A stretch of 64,000 nucleotides of DNA from Hyphomicrobiales bacterium (GTDB taxonomy: Bacteria; Pseudomonadota; Alphaproteobacteria; Rhizobiales; RI-29). The DNA lies in NCBI GenBank assembly GCA_016125495.1, contig WGLQ01000029.1:30930-94929 (forward strand), given 5' to 3'. Below, one piece after another: positions 9,139 through 18,118 of the stretch; position 1 is the first letter of the stretch, and every line of letters starts with the position of its first letter. Made by a program: the position numbers and the translations under genes. The notes beneath the pieces are model-generated. The model was not told the origin of the DNA. It worked only from the letters and a program-made list of their open reading frames with translations, and did no database searches.

Positions 9139-11585
9139 ATGGCAGAGATACCGGGCCACGCGCGGGTGTGCATTGTCGGCGGCGGCGTCATGGGCGTCGG
9201 CCTCCTCTATCATCTGGTCGAGGAGGGATGGACGGATGTCGTCCTCGTCGAAAAGGGCGAGTTGACGTCGGGTTCGACCTGGCACGCCGCTGGCCAGTGT
9301 CCGCAGTTCGTCGGCTCCTACAACCTCGCCAAGATCCACCTCGAGGGCACGCTCCTCTATCCGCGCCTCGAGGAATTGACCGGCCAGGCCGTGAGCTGGC
9401 ACGGCTGCGGTGGCATCCGCCTCGCGCTCTCGGACGAAGAGGTCGACTGGTTCCACCGGGTCGAGGCGATGTCGCGCCTCATCGGCTACGAAAGTCACGT
9501 CATCGGCCCGGACGATATCCGTAAATATCATCCCTATATCGAGACCTCGGCGTCAAGGCCGGATTCCTCACAGTGACGGACGGTCACGTCGCGCCCGCCG
9601 ACGTCACGATGGCCATGGCCGCCGGCGCTCGGCGCAAAGGCGCGACCATCTCCAGGCGGAATCGCGTAACGAACATCGTGCGCGAGGCGAGCGGCGAGTG
9701 GCGGGTCGTCACCGAGAAGGGCGACATCGTCTGCGAGCACGTGGTCAACGCCGCGGGCTCCTATGCCGATGTGGTCGGCTCCTGGACCGGCCACAACGTG
9801 CCGATCGCCAACATGCTGCACCACTACATCATCACCGAACCGGTGCAGGAACTGATCGACCTCGCCCCGGAGCTGCCCGTCGTGCGCGATCCCTGGTCGC
9901 ATTGCTACATCCGCGAGGAGACGAACGGCGTCCTCGTCGGGCCGTACGAGACATCGGGCGCGCGCACCTGCTTCGATGCCGGCGTTCCGTGGGATTTCGA
10001 GAACGAGCTCGTCCCCGACGAACTCGACCGCCTCACCCCCTGGCTCGAGCGCGCCACGGAGCGCATGCCGCTCTTCGCCAAGGCCGGTATAAAATCCGTG
10101 ATCTCCGGGGCGATCACGCATACGCCGGACGGCAACTTCCTCCTCGGTCCGGCGCCCGGTGCTCCCAACTACTGGATGTCGAACGGCGCCTCCATCGGCA
10201 TCTGCCAGGGCGCGGGCGCAGGAAAGTACCTCGCCCAGTGGATGGTGCACGGCGCCGCCGAAATCAACATGGCGGAATTCGATCCGCGTCGCTTCGGCAA
10301 CTGGGCAACGGCGGAATATGCCCGCGTGACCTCGGTGGACGACTACCAGCACATGTATACGTGCATGCCGCCGGGCCGCCAGCACGTCGTCGGGCGACCG
10401 GTTCGCGTTTCGAGTCTCCATGAGCGCTTGCGAACGCATGGCGCCCAGTTCCAGCAGGTCGCCGGCTGGGAGCGCGCCCGCTGGTACGCAGATGCCCCGA
10501 CCACCGGTTCGGGACCCGGCGACGCGGAAAAGCATTCGTACCGCCGCTCGAATGCCTTCGAAGCGGTGCGGCGAGAGGCGCTGGCCGTGCGCCAGGGCGT
10601 CGGCCTCATGGATCTCTCCACCTTCGCCAAGTTCGAGGTCTCGGGTCGCGACGCCGCCGCCGTTCTCGATCGGCTCACCGCCAATAAGCTCCCCGGCAAG
10701 CCGGGTGGTATCGTGCTCTCGCACTTCCTCAACGAGGGCGGGCGCATCCTCGGCGAAGCGACGATCACGCGCATGGCGGGCGACTGGTTCTACGTACTCT
10801 CCGGAGCGACGGCCCAGCACGCCGATTTCCACCACATCCGCAACGCCGTACGCCCTGGCGAGGATGTGCGGATCGACGACAAGACGGATGATTATGGAAC
10901 GCTGGTTCTCGCCGGCCCGAAGGCGCGGGACGTGCTGGCTTCCGTTACCGCCGCCGATGTCTCGAATGCCGCCTTCCCCTGGCTGACGGGCCGCACGCTC
11001 GAGATCGCTGGCATTTCCGTCCACGCGCTACGCGTCAACTATGTCGGCGAACTCGGTTGGGAATTGCACGCCCCGATGGATGCGCTCCCTGCGGTCTTCG
11101 ATGCACTGATGGCGGCGGGCCGCCCGCATGGGCTCCGCCTCTTCGGCACCTACGCCATGAACAGCCTCAGGATGGAAAAGGCCTATCGCGGTTACGGCTC
11201 GGACATCACCACCGAGATCACGATGGTCGAAGGTGACATGGCGCGCTTCGTCGCCTGGTCGAAGCCGGACTTCATCGGTAAGGCCGCGACCGAGGCCTCG
11301 CGCCAGCAGGGTCCGCGCATTTCTCTCGTCTACCTCGAGGTCACTGTGGAAGATGCCGACTGTCTCGGCGGCGAGCCGGTCTATCACGCGGGCCGGCTGG
11401 TCGGTGTCACGACATCGGGTGCCTATGGGTTCGCGGTCGAAAAGTCCCTCGTCTTCGCCTACGTGGAGCCGGGCCTCGCTGCACCGGGCACCGAATTCAC
11501 GATCCGCCTCATCGATCGGGACCGTTCGGCTCGCGTCATTGCTCAACCGGCATACGACCCGGCCAACGCGCGGTTGAAGAGCTGA
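9139..11585 (+). pseudogene. Dimethylglycine/sarcosine dehydrogenase-like FAD oxidoreductase, one-base frameshift
   Basis: FAD-dependent oxidoreductase (DAO fold) fused to GcvT-type folate-binding domains, the architecture of dimethylglycine and sarcosine dehydrogenases. The first frame (start MAEIPGHAR at 9139) has the FAD motif GGGVMG and the STWHAAGQ segment and breaks at about 9545. The second frame continues without loss of homology (LGVKAGFLTVTDGHVAPAD...) to 11585 and includes the GcvT part (VNYVGELGWELH) and a GcvT C-terminal barrel. Adding one C at 9545/9546 (ACCTC to ACCCTC) restores a single gene of about 815 codons. This may be a sequencing error in a C run or a real frameshift. 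An unshifted gene would oxidise an N-methylglycine and pass the methyl group to tetrahydrofolate. Confidence 0.8.
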
Positions 11586-11600
11586 ACTGGCCAACGGCTT

Positions 11601-11628
11601 CCGCCCCGGTGGCCATGGCCACGGGCGG
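11601..11628. terminator. Hairpin between convergent genes
   Basis: A strong dyad centred on a perfect 14-bp palindrome (GTGGCCATGGCCAC), flanked by CCGCCC and GGGCGG arms, lies between the convergent dehydrogenase-like gene and the DUF900 hydrolase gene. No U-tract follows, so it could be a bidirectional terminator or a simple stem. Confidence 0.4.
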
Positions 11629-11667
11629 GAGCTGTTTGGCGGCGGACGCGATCGATCGCACGCACTT

Positions 11668-13119
11668 TCAGGCAACGCCAGTCCTGCCATCCCCGGTGAG
11701 CGCCGCCCAGACCTGCTCGAGGGTCGAATCCTTCTTCACCCTCCAGAACGGCTCGCCGCGCGCCGATGCCGCCGTCGAAAGCGTTATCGTGCGGCTCAGG
11801 GCCGGGACGCGCCCTGTGATGAGGTGGCACATGTCCGAGAGCACCGAGTGCGCATTGCCATAGTAGCTGTGGCCGAGCATGTCGGTGTCGACCTCGCTGG
11901 CGTCGATCACCTCCACTTTCGCGGGCAGGATTGCGAGGGCCGCGAAGTCGCCGGCGCGCGGATAGCCGTGCACGCCCTTCGAGGTCGCGAGCGCCGTGTC
12001 CTTCGTGGAAGTATAGAGCGTTACGCGCGAGTTCATGGCGGTGATCCGCGGCGCGATCTGGTCGATGAAGACGTCGGCATCGATGTCGGGTGCCGTGAGG
12101 ATCACCTCGCCCAGCACCTCCTTTTCCTCGTCCGTCAGGATCCAGTAGAGCTGCATCAGTGCATCCGTCACGATCCTGTTGCCCATGCTGTGGGCGATGA
12201 GGTGCACGGTTTTTGCTCCCGTCTCGCGTACGACGTCGAGCAGGAAGGCGCGGAAATGCTCCGTCGCCCAGCGGGAATTGTTCTCTGATTCCGTGTAAGC
12301 ATTGACGCCCATCTCGGTCAGCCCGGCAGTCGGCCAGTCGAACATGATGGGCGCGCCGGAAAATTTCATGTCGAATGCCATCTGTGCGGTTCGCCGCGCC
12401 GCGTCCTCGAAGGAGACCGAAAATCCGTGCACGAAGACGAAGGCCTTCTTTTCGTCCCCCATCGCGTTGTCGAGATTGGAAAGGAAGGTGGCTCGGTCGC
12501 TCGTCCCGAGGCTCAGAAGCATGATGTGTTGACCCGGCTGTTCGGAGCGGAACCACCCGGGTGCCTCGAGTTCGCCGATCTTGTGGATCTTGGGGATGCT
12601 GACCTCGCACGTCCCGTAGGTGATCGGCGAGCCGCCGCGCGGCGCCCGTGCATTGGTGAAGCGCTCGTCGGGCTTGGCGAGAGCGCCGGCGTCCGCGCGA
12701 TCGGTTCCGTAGTGCACCGTCACCACGTAATGGTCCTCGCGCTCGGCACCGATGGGCGCGGCCTCACCTTCCATGGCGGGGGCCTCCATGGCGACCGGCC
12801 CGCGCTCCGGCCGTTCCATCCGCTCGGCCCGGGCCGGCATCGGAGCCGGCGCGCGCTCGCGCATGGGCGCCGGGCGCGGTGCTTCGGAGTGCGCGGGGCG
12901 CGGCGGCGCAACGGGCGCCCCCGCGCCGGTCTCCGTCATGCTGGGGCGCTCTTTGGCGATCGTCGGTGCATCGCTTTCGCTTTCGCGTCCCGGTGCCTCG
13001 GCCTTCGGCCGCCCTCCCACGTTCTTCGTCATCAGGTAGAGGAGGAAGAAGAAAACGAACGTGACGACGCCCGCCTCGTAGGGCTGGCGGGTGAAGAAAT
13101 CGATGATACCGTCGAGCAT
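11668..13119 (-). CDS. Membrane-anchored alpha/beta hydrolase, DUF900 family
   Basis: 483 aa. One N-terminal membrane helix (about 14-30, VVTFVFFFLLYLM), then a Pro/Ala/Glu-rich linker (35-125) and a DUF900 alpha/beta hydrolase domain. Catalytic features: HGF at 231-233 (oxyanion side) and the nucleophile elbow AHSMGN with S311; a late HSYYGNAHS segment can supply the histidine. The ATG at 13119 (MLDGIIDFF) has a GAGGGGAG ribosome site upstream. It lies 59 bases downstream of the large peptidoglycan-binding protein on the same strand and probably forms an operon with it. The substrate is unknown; esterase or lipase activity is the family expectation. Confidence 0.85.
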   Translation of the reverse strand: MLDGIIDFFTRQPYEAGVVTFVFFFLLYLMTKNVGGRPKAEAPGRESESDAPTIAKERPSMTETGAGAPVAPPRPAHSEAPRPAPMRERAPAPMPARAERMERPERGPVAMEAPAMEGEAAPIGAEREDHYVVTVHYGTDRADAGALAKPDERFTNARAPRGGSPITYGTCEVSIPKIHKIGELEAPGWFRSEQPGQHIMLLSLGTSDRATFLSNLDNAMGDEKKAFVFVHGFSVSFEDAARRTAQMAFDMKFSGAPIMFDWPTAGLTEMGVNAYTESENNSRWATEHFRAFLLDVVRETGAKTVHLIAHSMGNRIVTDALMQLYWILTDEEKEVLGEVILTAPDIDADVFIDQIAPRITAMNSRVTLYTSTKDTALATSKGVHGYPRAGDFAALAILPAKVEVIDASEVDTDMLGHSYYGNAHSVLSDMCHLITGRVPALSRTITLSTAASARGEPFWRVKKDSTLEQVWAALTGDGRTGVA

Positions 13120-13178
13120 ATCGCTCCCCTCTGAGGTTTCGTTCCTCGCGTCGACCCCCGTCACGCCCGCAAACGCCG

Positions 13179-15407
13179 TCAGGCGAGCGGCGACTTGAGG
13201 CTCTCGTGCAGTACGGTCGCCACGTAACGCACCGACGTCGAGCGCGAAAGGAACGGCTGTTGCGCCCAGTAGGCCCACATCCCCGGCGGGACATAAACCA
13301 TGAGGCTCGAGCGCACGCGCCCGGTCTGCCTGCCGCTCACGGTGCGGGTGTTGCGCTTGACGCGCATGGCCGCCGCCTTCCTGTCGAGGGCGCGCAGCTG
13401 CGCATCGAGCTGCTCCTGTCCCGCCAGAACGGACCCTTGGAGCGTGGTGACGAACTCGTCGTAGAGCCGTTCGACCGCGCGACGCTCACTGTCGTCCACA
13501 AGCTCTTCGAGGGCGGCGCTGGCGAGGATCGCGCTCTTCGTATTCGGGTCCCGGAGCACGGCTGCGAGACTCTGCGAGGCAACGACGCTCGCGAACCCGG
13601 CAAGCTCCCTGCGCCCTGCGCCCTGGCGCGGGTCCTGCCGGTTCGACAGCGTCTCGACCGCGCGCTTCACCGACGCGTCACCGCTTCCGTAGGCCTCGAG
13701 GATTTCGTTCACCAGGAGATCGGCGATCGCCTCGCGCGGCATGTAGAGCCGGCAGACCGCCCAGGCGATCGAGCCGACAGTTGCCGGTGAAGCAACGAGC
13801 CCTTCCTCGTTGAGTGGCCGGTAGGCCTGCCAGCCTTTGACGTCCTCGGGGATCCAGTCGAGATAGACGCCGGTCTGCTGTGTAACGCTGTTGAAGTGCG
13901 CATAATCGCTGCGTCTGAGGAGCCGGGAGCGGAAGAATCCGCCGCTGTTGAGCGCGGCCCAGCCGATCTGCGGGTTCTGCCGCCTCCACTCCTGCGACTT
14001 GTCGCGATAGGCCTTCGTATTGTAGGCAGCCTGGAAGCGCTCGATGTAGCGCGCGATCTCGGAGTCGCCGAACCGGCTCTTCTTGAGGAGTGTTGCCTCC
14101 TGCGGGCCGAGATTGGCGATGACGTAGTGGGCCTCGGCGCAGTAGAAGCCGGCGTACTTCTTGTCGAACGTCTCCTTGTTGAGGGTCGCGAGCGTTGTCG
14201 CGAAATCCGCGAGTGAGGCCTGGTCGCAGGCCTCGAGCGAGTTGAATTTCTCCCGATCCTCGAATTTGTGATCCGTATGATCGGTGTGGAACGGCGCCAC
14301 CATCGCGGCGAAGCAGTCCCACATGTCGGCGTTCTGCTTGTAAGCCGCGAGCGTCGCATCCGGAATAGGGTCCTGCGCGCCAGCCTGATAGTCGATGGCG
14401 AAGAGCTGGATGCCGTAGTGGGGAAATTTATCCGATGGATCGTCATAGTTTCCCCAGTCGCTCTTGACGGTGATCGTTTTTCCATCCCGCCAGCCGAGCG
14501 ACAGCGCGCCGAGGTGCGAGCCTCCTGCGATGGTGTACTTGTTGGCGAGAATGTCCGGGATGCGTCCGCCCTGTGCCGTCTCGTTGAGCGGAATGTCGGC
14601 GAAGTGCACCCACTCCTTCATGAGCCGCAGGTGTTGGCGGCCCATTTCCCGCGTGATGGCGTCGATCTCTCTGTGCCCCGCCTTGCCACCGAAAAAGGCG
14701 ACGCGCGTGCCTGTCCCACCCGCCAGGCTGTAGCGGTGGGCCGGCCGTCGGAGCACGGCTTCCTCGGGCAGGGCTACGAGCAGAGGGGCGAGGCTCGCGG
14801 CGAACGCGCTGCCCTGGGCCGCAGCGGCGCCACCGATGAACTGGCGGACGGGGATGAGCGCCTTCGACTCGAAGAGGTCGTCGCCGCTCGTGTATGCGGG
14901 CAGCCGGGCGCCGACCGCGGCCTTCTTGACGAGGTCGTTGTGCTGGAATGGATTGTAGCTGTGGCCCGTACCCTTGACGTTGAAGCTGCGGTTGAGCTGG
15001 CTGGATGCGATCGCGACGGCCGCCGGCCGCACGATGCCGTCGAGATTGTCCGGCAATTCGACAGCCGGTGCTGTCGGATCGAGATGGCCGAGCGCGATCT
15101 CGCCGTTCGGGTAGATCGGAACGCCGAACGACTGGACAGGCGGCAGGGTGCCAGCATCGACGGTTCCCCCACCCGAACCACTGCCGCCGGAACCACCACC
15201 GCCGCCCGTTCCACCCGGCTGGCCGAGCGTACGCTTCATGTGCGCCAGCGTCACGGCGCCCGCGATTCCGTCCACCCCGAGCCCGTGCCGCGACTGATAG
15301 GCTTTGACGGCGTCGGCTGTCGCCGTGCCATAGATGCCATCGACCGCGAGCCCGAGCCAAGTCTGGACCTCGCGGACCTGCTCGCCGCGGGAACCAACGC
15401 GCAACAT
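13179..15407 (-). CDS. Large protein with N-terminal peptidoglycan-binding domain, function unknown
   Basis: 742 aa. A single PGB_1 repeat occupies about residues 1-65 (LRVGSRGEQVREVQTWLG, VDGIYGTATADAV). A Gly/Ser-rich linker (about 70-90) follows, then about 650 residues that match no family I know. This part has His- and Trp-rich stretches (TDHTDHKF, WVHFADIP), an FCAEAHYVIANL segment and a basic, Ser-rich C-terminus. No signal peptide is visible. The ATG at 15407 has AAAGGG upstream; a longer frame upstream is low-complexity and not supported. It precedes the DUF900 hydrolase gene by 59 bases. A cell-wall-directed enzyme or effector is possible (inference). Confidence 0.7.
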   Translation of the reverse strand: MLRVGSRGEQVREVQTWLGLAVDGIYGTATADAVKAYQSRHGLGVDGIAGAVTLAHMKRTLGQPGGTGGGGGSGGSGSGGGTVDAGTLPPVQSFGVPIYPNGEIALGHLDPTAPAVELPDNLDGIVRPAAVAIASSQLNRSFNVKGTGHSYNPFQHNDLVKKAAVGARLPAYTSGDDLFESKALIPVRQFIGGAAAAQGSAFAASLAPLLVALPEEAVLRRPAHRYSLAGGTGTRVAFFGGKAGHREIDAITREMGRQHLRLMKEWVHFADIPLNETAQGGRIPDILANKYTIAGGSHLGALSLGWRDGKTITVKSDWGNYDDPSDKFPHYGIQLFAIDYQAGAQDPIPDATLAAYKQNADMWDCFAAMVAPFHTDHTDHKFEDREKFNSLEACDQASLADFATTLATLNKETFDKKYAGFYCAEAHYVIANLGPQEATLLKKSRFGDSEIARYIERFQAAYNTKAYRDKSQEWRRQNPQIGWAALNSGGFFRSRLLRRSDYAHFNSVTQQTGVYLDWIPEDVKGWQAYRPLNEEGLVASPATVGSIAWAVCRLYMPREAIADLLVNEILEAYGSGDASVKRAVETLSNRQDPRQGAGRRELAGFASVVASQSLAAVLRDPNTKSAILASAALEELVDDSERRAVERLYDEFVTTLQGSVLAGQEQLDAQLRALDRKAAAMRVKRNTRTVSGRQTGRVRSSLMVYVPPGMWAYWAQQPFLSRSTSVRYVATVLHESLKSPLA

Positions 15408-15592
15408 CACTCGACCCTTTGCGATACGGTAGCTTGGTTGCCGCAATACGGCGCCTACGACGTTACGTTGAATGTCCTTTTCGAAGCAACCGACTTCTGG
15501 ACCACCCCGTCCGACCACCGCCAGCCCTTGCTTCGCACCGGCCATGCTGCTCAATTCGGTTCCAGAGCGAACAGCGAGTGTGAGGAGTGACC

Positions 15593-15883
15593 ATGCCAAA
15601 GGCGTATTGGATTGCCAGCGTCGAGGTGACCGACCCCGACAACTACAAGAATTACGCCGCCCTCGCGCCCGCCTGCATCGAGCGTCACGGTGGCCGGTTC
15701 CTCGCCCGCGGCGGCAAGGCCGAGCAGATGGAAGGGGCCGGCCGCCCGCGCAACGTGGTGATCGAATTTCCCTCGCTCGAAGCGGCGCGCACCTGCTACA
15801 ATTCGAAGGAATATCAGGCCGCAAAGGCCGAGCGCAAAGGCGCCGGCATCGCGAGCATCGTGATCGTCGAAGGCGTCGCCTAG
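15593..15883 (+). CDS. DUF1330 protein, first of a tandem pair
   Basis: 96-aa ferredoxin-like-fold protein of the DUF1330 family (KAYWIASVEVTDPDNYKNY at the start, then IEFPSLEAARTCYNSKEYQ). The ATG at 15593 follows a GAGGAG site with 5-base spacing. The family has no firmly known role. It is divergent from the peptidoglycan-binding protein gene and is followed 42 bases later by a paralogue. Confidence 0.88.
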   Translation: MPKAYWIASVEVTDPDNYKNYAALAPACIERHGGRFLARGGKAEQMEGAGRPRNVVIEFPSLEAARTCYNSKEYQAAKAERKGAGIASIVIVEGVA

Positions 15884-15925
15884 GGCGTGACCCGAGGCGC
15901 GTCTCCAGGCTGAGGGAGAGCCATC

Positions 15926-16213
15926 ATGGCCAAGGGATATTGGATCGCGCACATCGCCGTCACCGACCCTGCGGCCTACGAAAAATACCGCGCCGCCAAC
16001 GGTGCGGTCTTTGCGGCCTGGGGCGCGCGCTTCGTCGTTCGCGGCGGCCAGAGCGAGAACCCGGAGGGCAAGTTGCGCGGGCGCCACGTCATTCTCGAGT
16101 TCGATAGTTACGAGAAGGCCCTCGCCTGCTATCGCTCTCCGGAGTATCAGGAGCTAGTGCGCATGCGGCAGGCCGGAGCCGAGGGCGATGTCGTCATCGT
16201 CGAAGGCGTCTGA
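15926..16213 (+). CDS. DUF1330 protein, second of a tandem pair
   Basis: 95-aa paralogue of the preceding gene, with the same KGYWIAHIAVTDPAAYEKY opening and LEFDSYEKALACYRSPEYQ centre. A GAGGGAGAG site precedes the ATG. The two copies probably arose by local duplication and may act as a heterodimer, since DUF1330 proteins belong to the dimeric alpha-beta barrel group (inference). Confidence 0.88.
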   Translation: MAKGYWIAHIAVTDPAAYEKYRAANGAVFAAWGARFVVRGGQSENPEGKLRGRHVILEFDSYEKALACYRSPEYQELVRMRQAGAEGDVVIVEGV

Positions 16214-16254
16214 GGCGCCACGATAGCATCGCCTCTCCAATCGAAGGCCGCGAC

Positions 16255-17202
16255 GTGACCGAAACCGCCGCCCCGAACACGTCCGCAGTCGGCGGCGCGG
16301 CCCCTGGGCACGCCTATCGCCGCCACGCGCTCGGCCTTGCCATGACCACCTTCGCGGTCGTGGTCATGTCGTTCGATGCCCTGCTCTTGCGCCTCATCGA
16401 TGGTGACGTCTGGTCCGTTGCCGTCTGGCGCGGCCTGCTTGCCGGCTCGACCCTCTGGCTCGCGCTCATGGTCTGGCGCGGCCCAACCGGCGCCGTGCGG
16501 GCCATCGCCGGTCTCGGTTTTGTCGGCATCGCCGCCGCCTGCATCTACGGTGTCGGCGTCGTCAGCTTCGTTTCCGGTCTCGCGGCCACGAGCGTCGCCA
16601 CGATCCTCGTCATCATGGCCGCAACGCCCTTGTTCTCGGCTCTCGCCGCCGCACTGCTCTTTGCCAATTGGGCTCCGCGACGCACTTGGATCGCCATGGT
16701 GTTCGGCTTCATCGGCGTGTGGATCGCGGTCAGCGGTCCGGCGAGTGAGAGCAACATCACGGGCGTCGCGACCTGCCTGCTCTCGGCGCTCAGCCTTGGC
16801 ACCTACCTCGCCGTGCTCCAGCACGTGACGCGCCTCGACACGCTCGCCACCACCGGTCTCGGCAATCTCCTCTGCGGATCGCTTGCGCTCTTCTTCGGCG
16901 ATCCGCTTTCCTTCGATGCCACGCAAATGGGTTACATGCTGTTGCTGGGCCTCGTCGTTCTGCCCCTTTCCTTCGGGCTCTTCACGCTCGGTCCCCGCTA
17001 CATCTCCGGCGCGGAAACCGGCCTCGTTCTGCTCCTCGAGACGGTGTTGGGGCCGTTCTGGGTCTGGCTGGTTCTGAGCGATCGGCCGGAGCCGACGGCC
17101 GTGCTCGGAGGCGCAGTGGTCGTGACCACGCTTGCGGTCAATGCCGTGCTCGGCCTGCGCGCGGCCCGCCGGCCGGTCGAGAGGGTCGACGGAGCGCTCT
17201 AG
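16255..17202 (+). CDS. EamA/DMT-family transporter
   Basis: 315-aa inner-membrane protein with about ten hydrophobic helices in two EamA repeats, as in drug/metabolite exporters (conserved AVWRGLLAG, then GAETGLVLLLETVLGPFWVW near the C-terminus). GTG start at 16255, 41 bases after the DUF1330 pair. The substrate cannot be told from sequence. Confidence 0.87.
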   Translation: MTETAAPNTSAVGGAAPGHAYRRHALGLAMTTFAVVVMSFDALLLRLIDGDVWSVAVWRGLLAGSTLWLALMVWRGPTGAVRAIAGLGFVGIAAACIYGVGVVSFVSGLAATSVATILVIMAATPLFSALAAALLFANWAPRRTWIAMVFGFIGVWIAVSGPASESNITGVATCLLSALSLGTYLAVLQHVTRLDTLATTGLGNLLCGSLALFFGDPLSFDATQMGYMLLLGLVVLPLSFGLFTLGPRYISGAETGLVLLLETVLGPFWVWLVLSDRPEPTAVLGGAVVVTTLAVNAVLGLRAARRPVERVDGAL

Positions 17203-17221
17203 CGTCGGTACCGGCGATCGG

Positions 17222-17243
17222 CCGCCGGGGTTGCCGCCGGCGG
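17222..17243. terminator. GC-rich hairpin between convergent genes
   Basis: CCGCCGG (17222-17228) and CCGGCGG (17237-17243) form a 7-bp stem with an 8-base loop between the convergent EamA and alpha/beta hydrolase genes. No clear T-tract follows. Confidence 0.3.
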
Positions 17244-17265
17244 GACCGCGGCGCTTCGGGCGCGC

Positions 17266-18063
17266 TCAGGCATTCGCGTCCGCGAGGAAGGCGAGGATCG
17301 GGCCCGTGAAATGCTCCGGTTGCTCGATGAGGCCGAGATGTTGGAGCTGCGGCACGATGATCACGCGCGCCCCGGCGATCTCGCCCGCGATCGCGCGCGA
17401 CATGTCCGGCGTGCTGCCGCTGTCGTTTTCACATGTCACGACCAACGTCGCCAGCGCGATCGGTGGATCGGGCCGGATCAATTCGACGACACCCTTGGCA
17501 AGCAACTGGCGGAACTGCGCATAGCAACGGGGATCGTTCGCGAGCACCGCCGCGCGCACCGCCGCGATTTCCTCCGGCTCCCGAGAGATGAAATCCGCCG
17601 TGAACCACCGTGCGATCGTCGCATCGATCGTGGCTCCCGGTCCCCCGTCCGCCGTCGCCGCCGCCCGCTCTTCCACGAGCCGCTGCTGTTCGGCGCCCCG
17701 CTCGTGCGGCGAATTGAGGATCGCGAGCGCCGAGACGCGATGGCCGTGGTCGATCGCCACCCGCCGGTTGATCATGCCGCCGAGGGAAAACCCGACGAGC
17801 GCCGCCTTTTCGATCCCGAGGTGGTCGAGTAGGCCGATGAGCTGGCGGGCGAGGAGACGGAGCGTCGGTGGTTCCTTCGGCAGTGCGCTCTTTCCGTGGC
17901 CCGGCAGATCGTAGGCGATCACCCGGTGGCGTTTGGCGAGGACGGGGATGTGCTTGCGCCACATGCCGCGGTGGAGTCCGAGGCCGTGGATCAACACCAC
18001 GGCCGCGCCATCGTCGGGACCCGTCATCTCATAGACGGTTCCGTCGTGCTCTCGCGCTGTCAT
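17266..18063 (-). CDS. Alpha/beta hydrolase
   Basis: 265-aa cytoplasmic alpha/beta hydrolase. HGLG oxyanion segment at 26-29, nucleophile elbow GFSLGG with S93, and a late LQHLGLIEQPEHF region carrying the catalytic His, as in 3-oxoadipate enol-lactonase-like and lactone/ester hydrolases. The start MTAREHDG at 18063 is chosen over an upstream ATG that lacks homology. It follows the luciferase-like monooxygenase gene by 55 bases on the same strand, so an oxygenase-plus-ester-hydrolase pair is likely (inference). Confidence 0.85.
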   Translation of the reverse strand: MTAREHDGTVYEMTGPDDGAAVVLIHGLGLHRGMWRKHIPVLAKRHRVIAYDLPGHGKSALPKEPPTLRLLARQLIGLLDHLGIEKAALVGFSLGGMINRRVAIDHGHRVSALAILNSPHERGAEQQRLVEERAAATADGGPGATIDATIARWFTADFISREPEEIAAVRAAVLANDPRCYAQFRQLLAKGVVELIRPDPPIALATLVVTCENDSGSTPDMSRAIAGEIAGARVIIVPQLQHLGLIEQPEHFTGPILAFLADANA

Positions 18064-18118
18064 CCCGACTTGATTTCCTCGTGCCAATCGCCCCCGCGCC
18101 GAGCGCCGGCCGGCCCGC

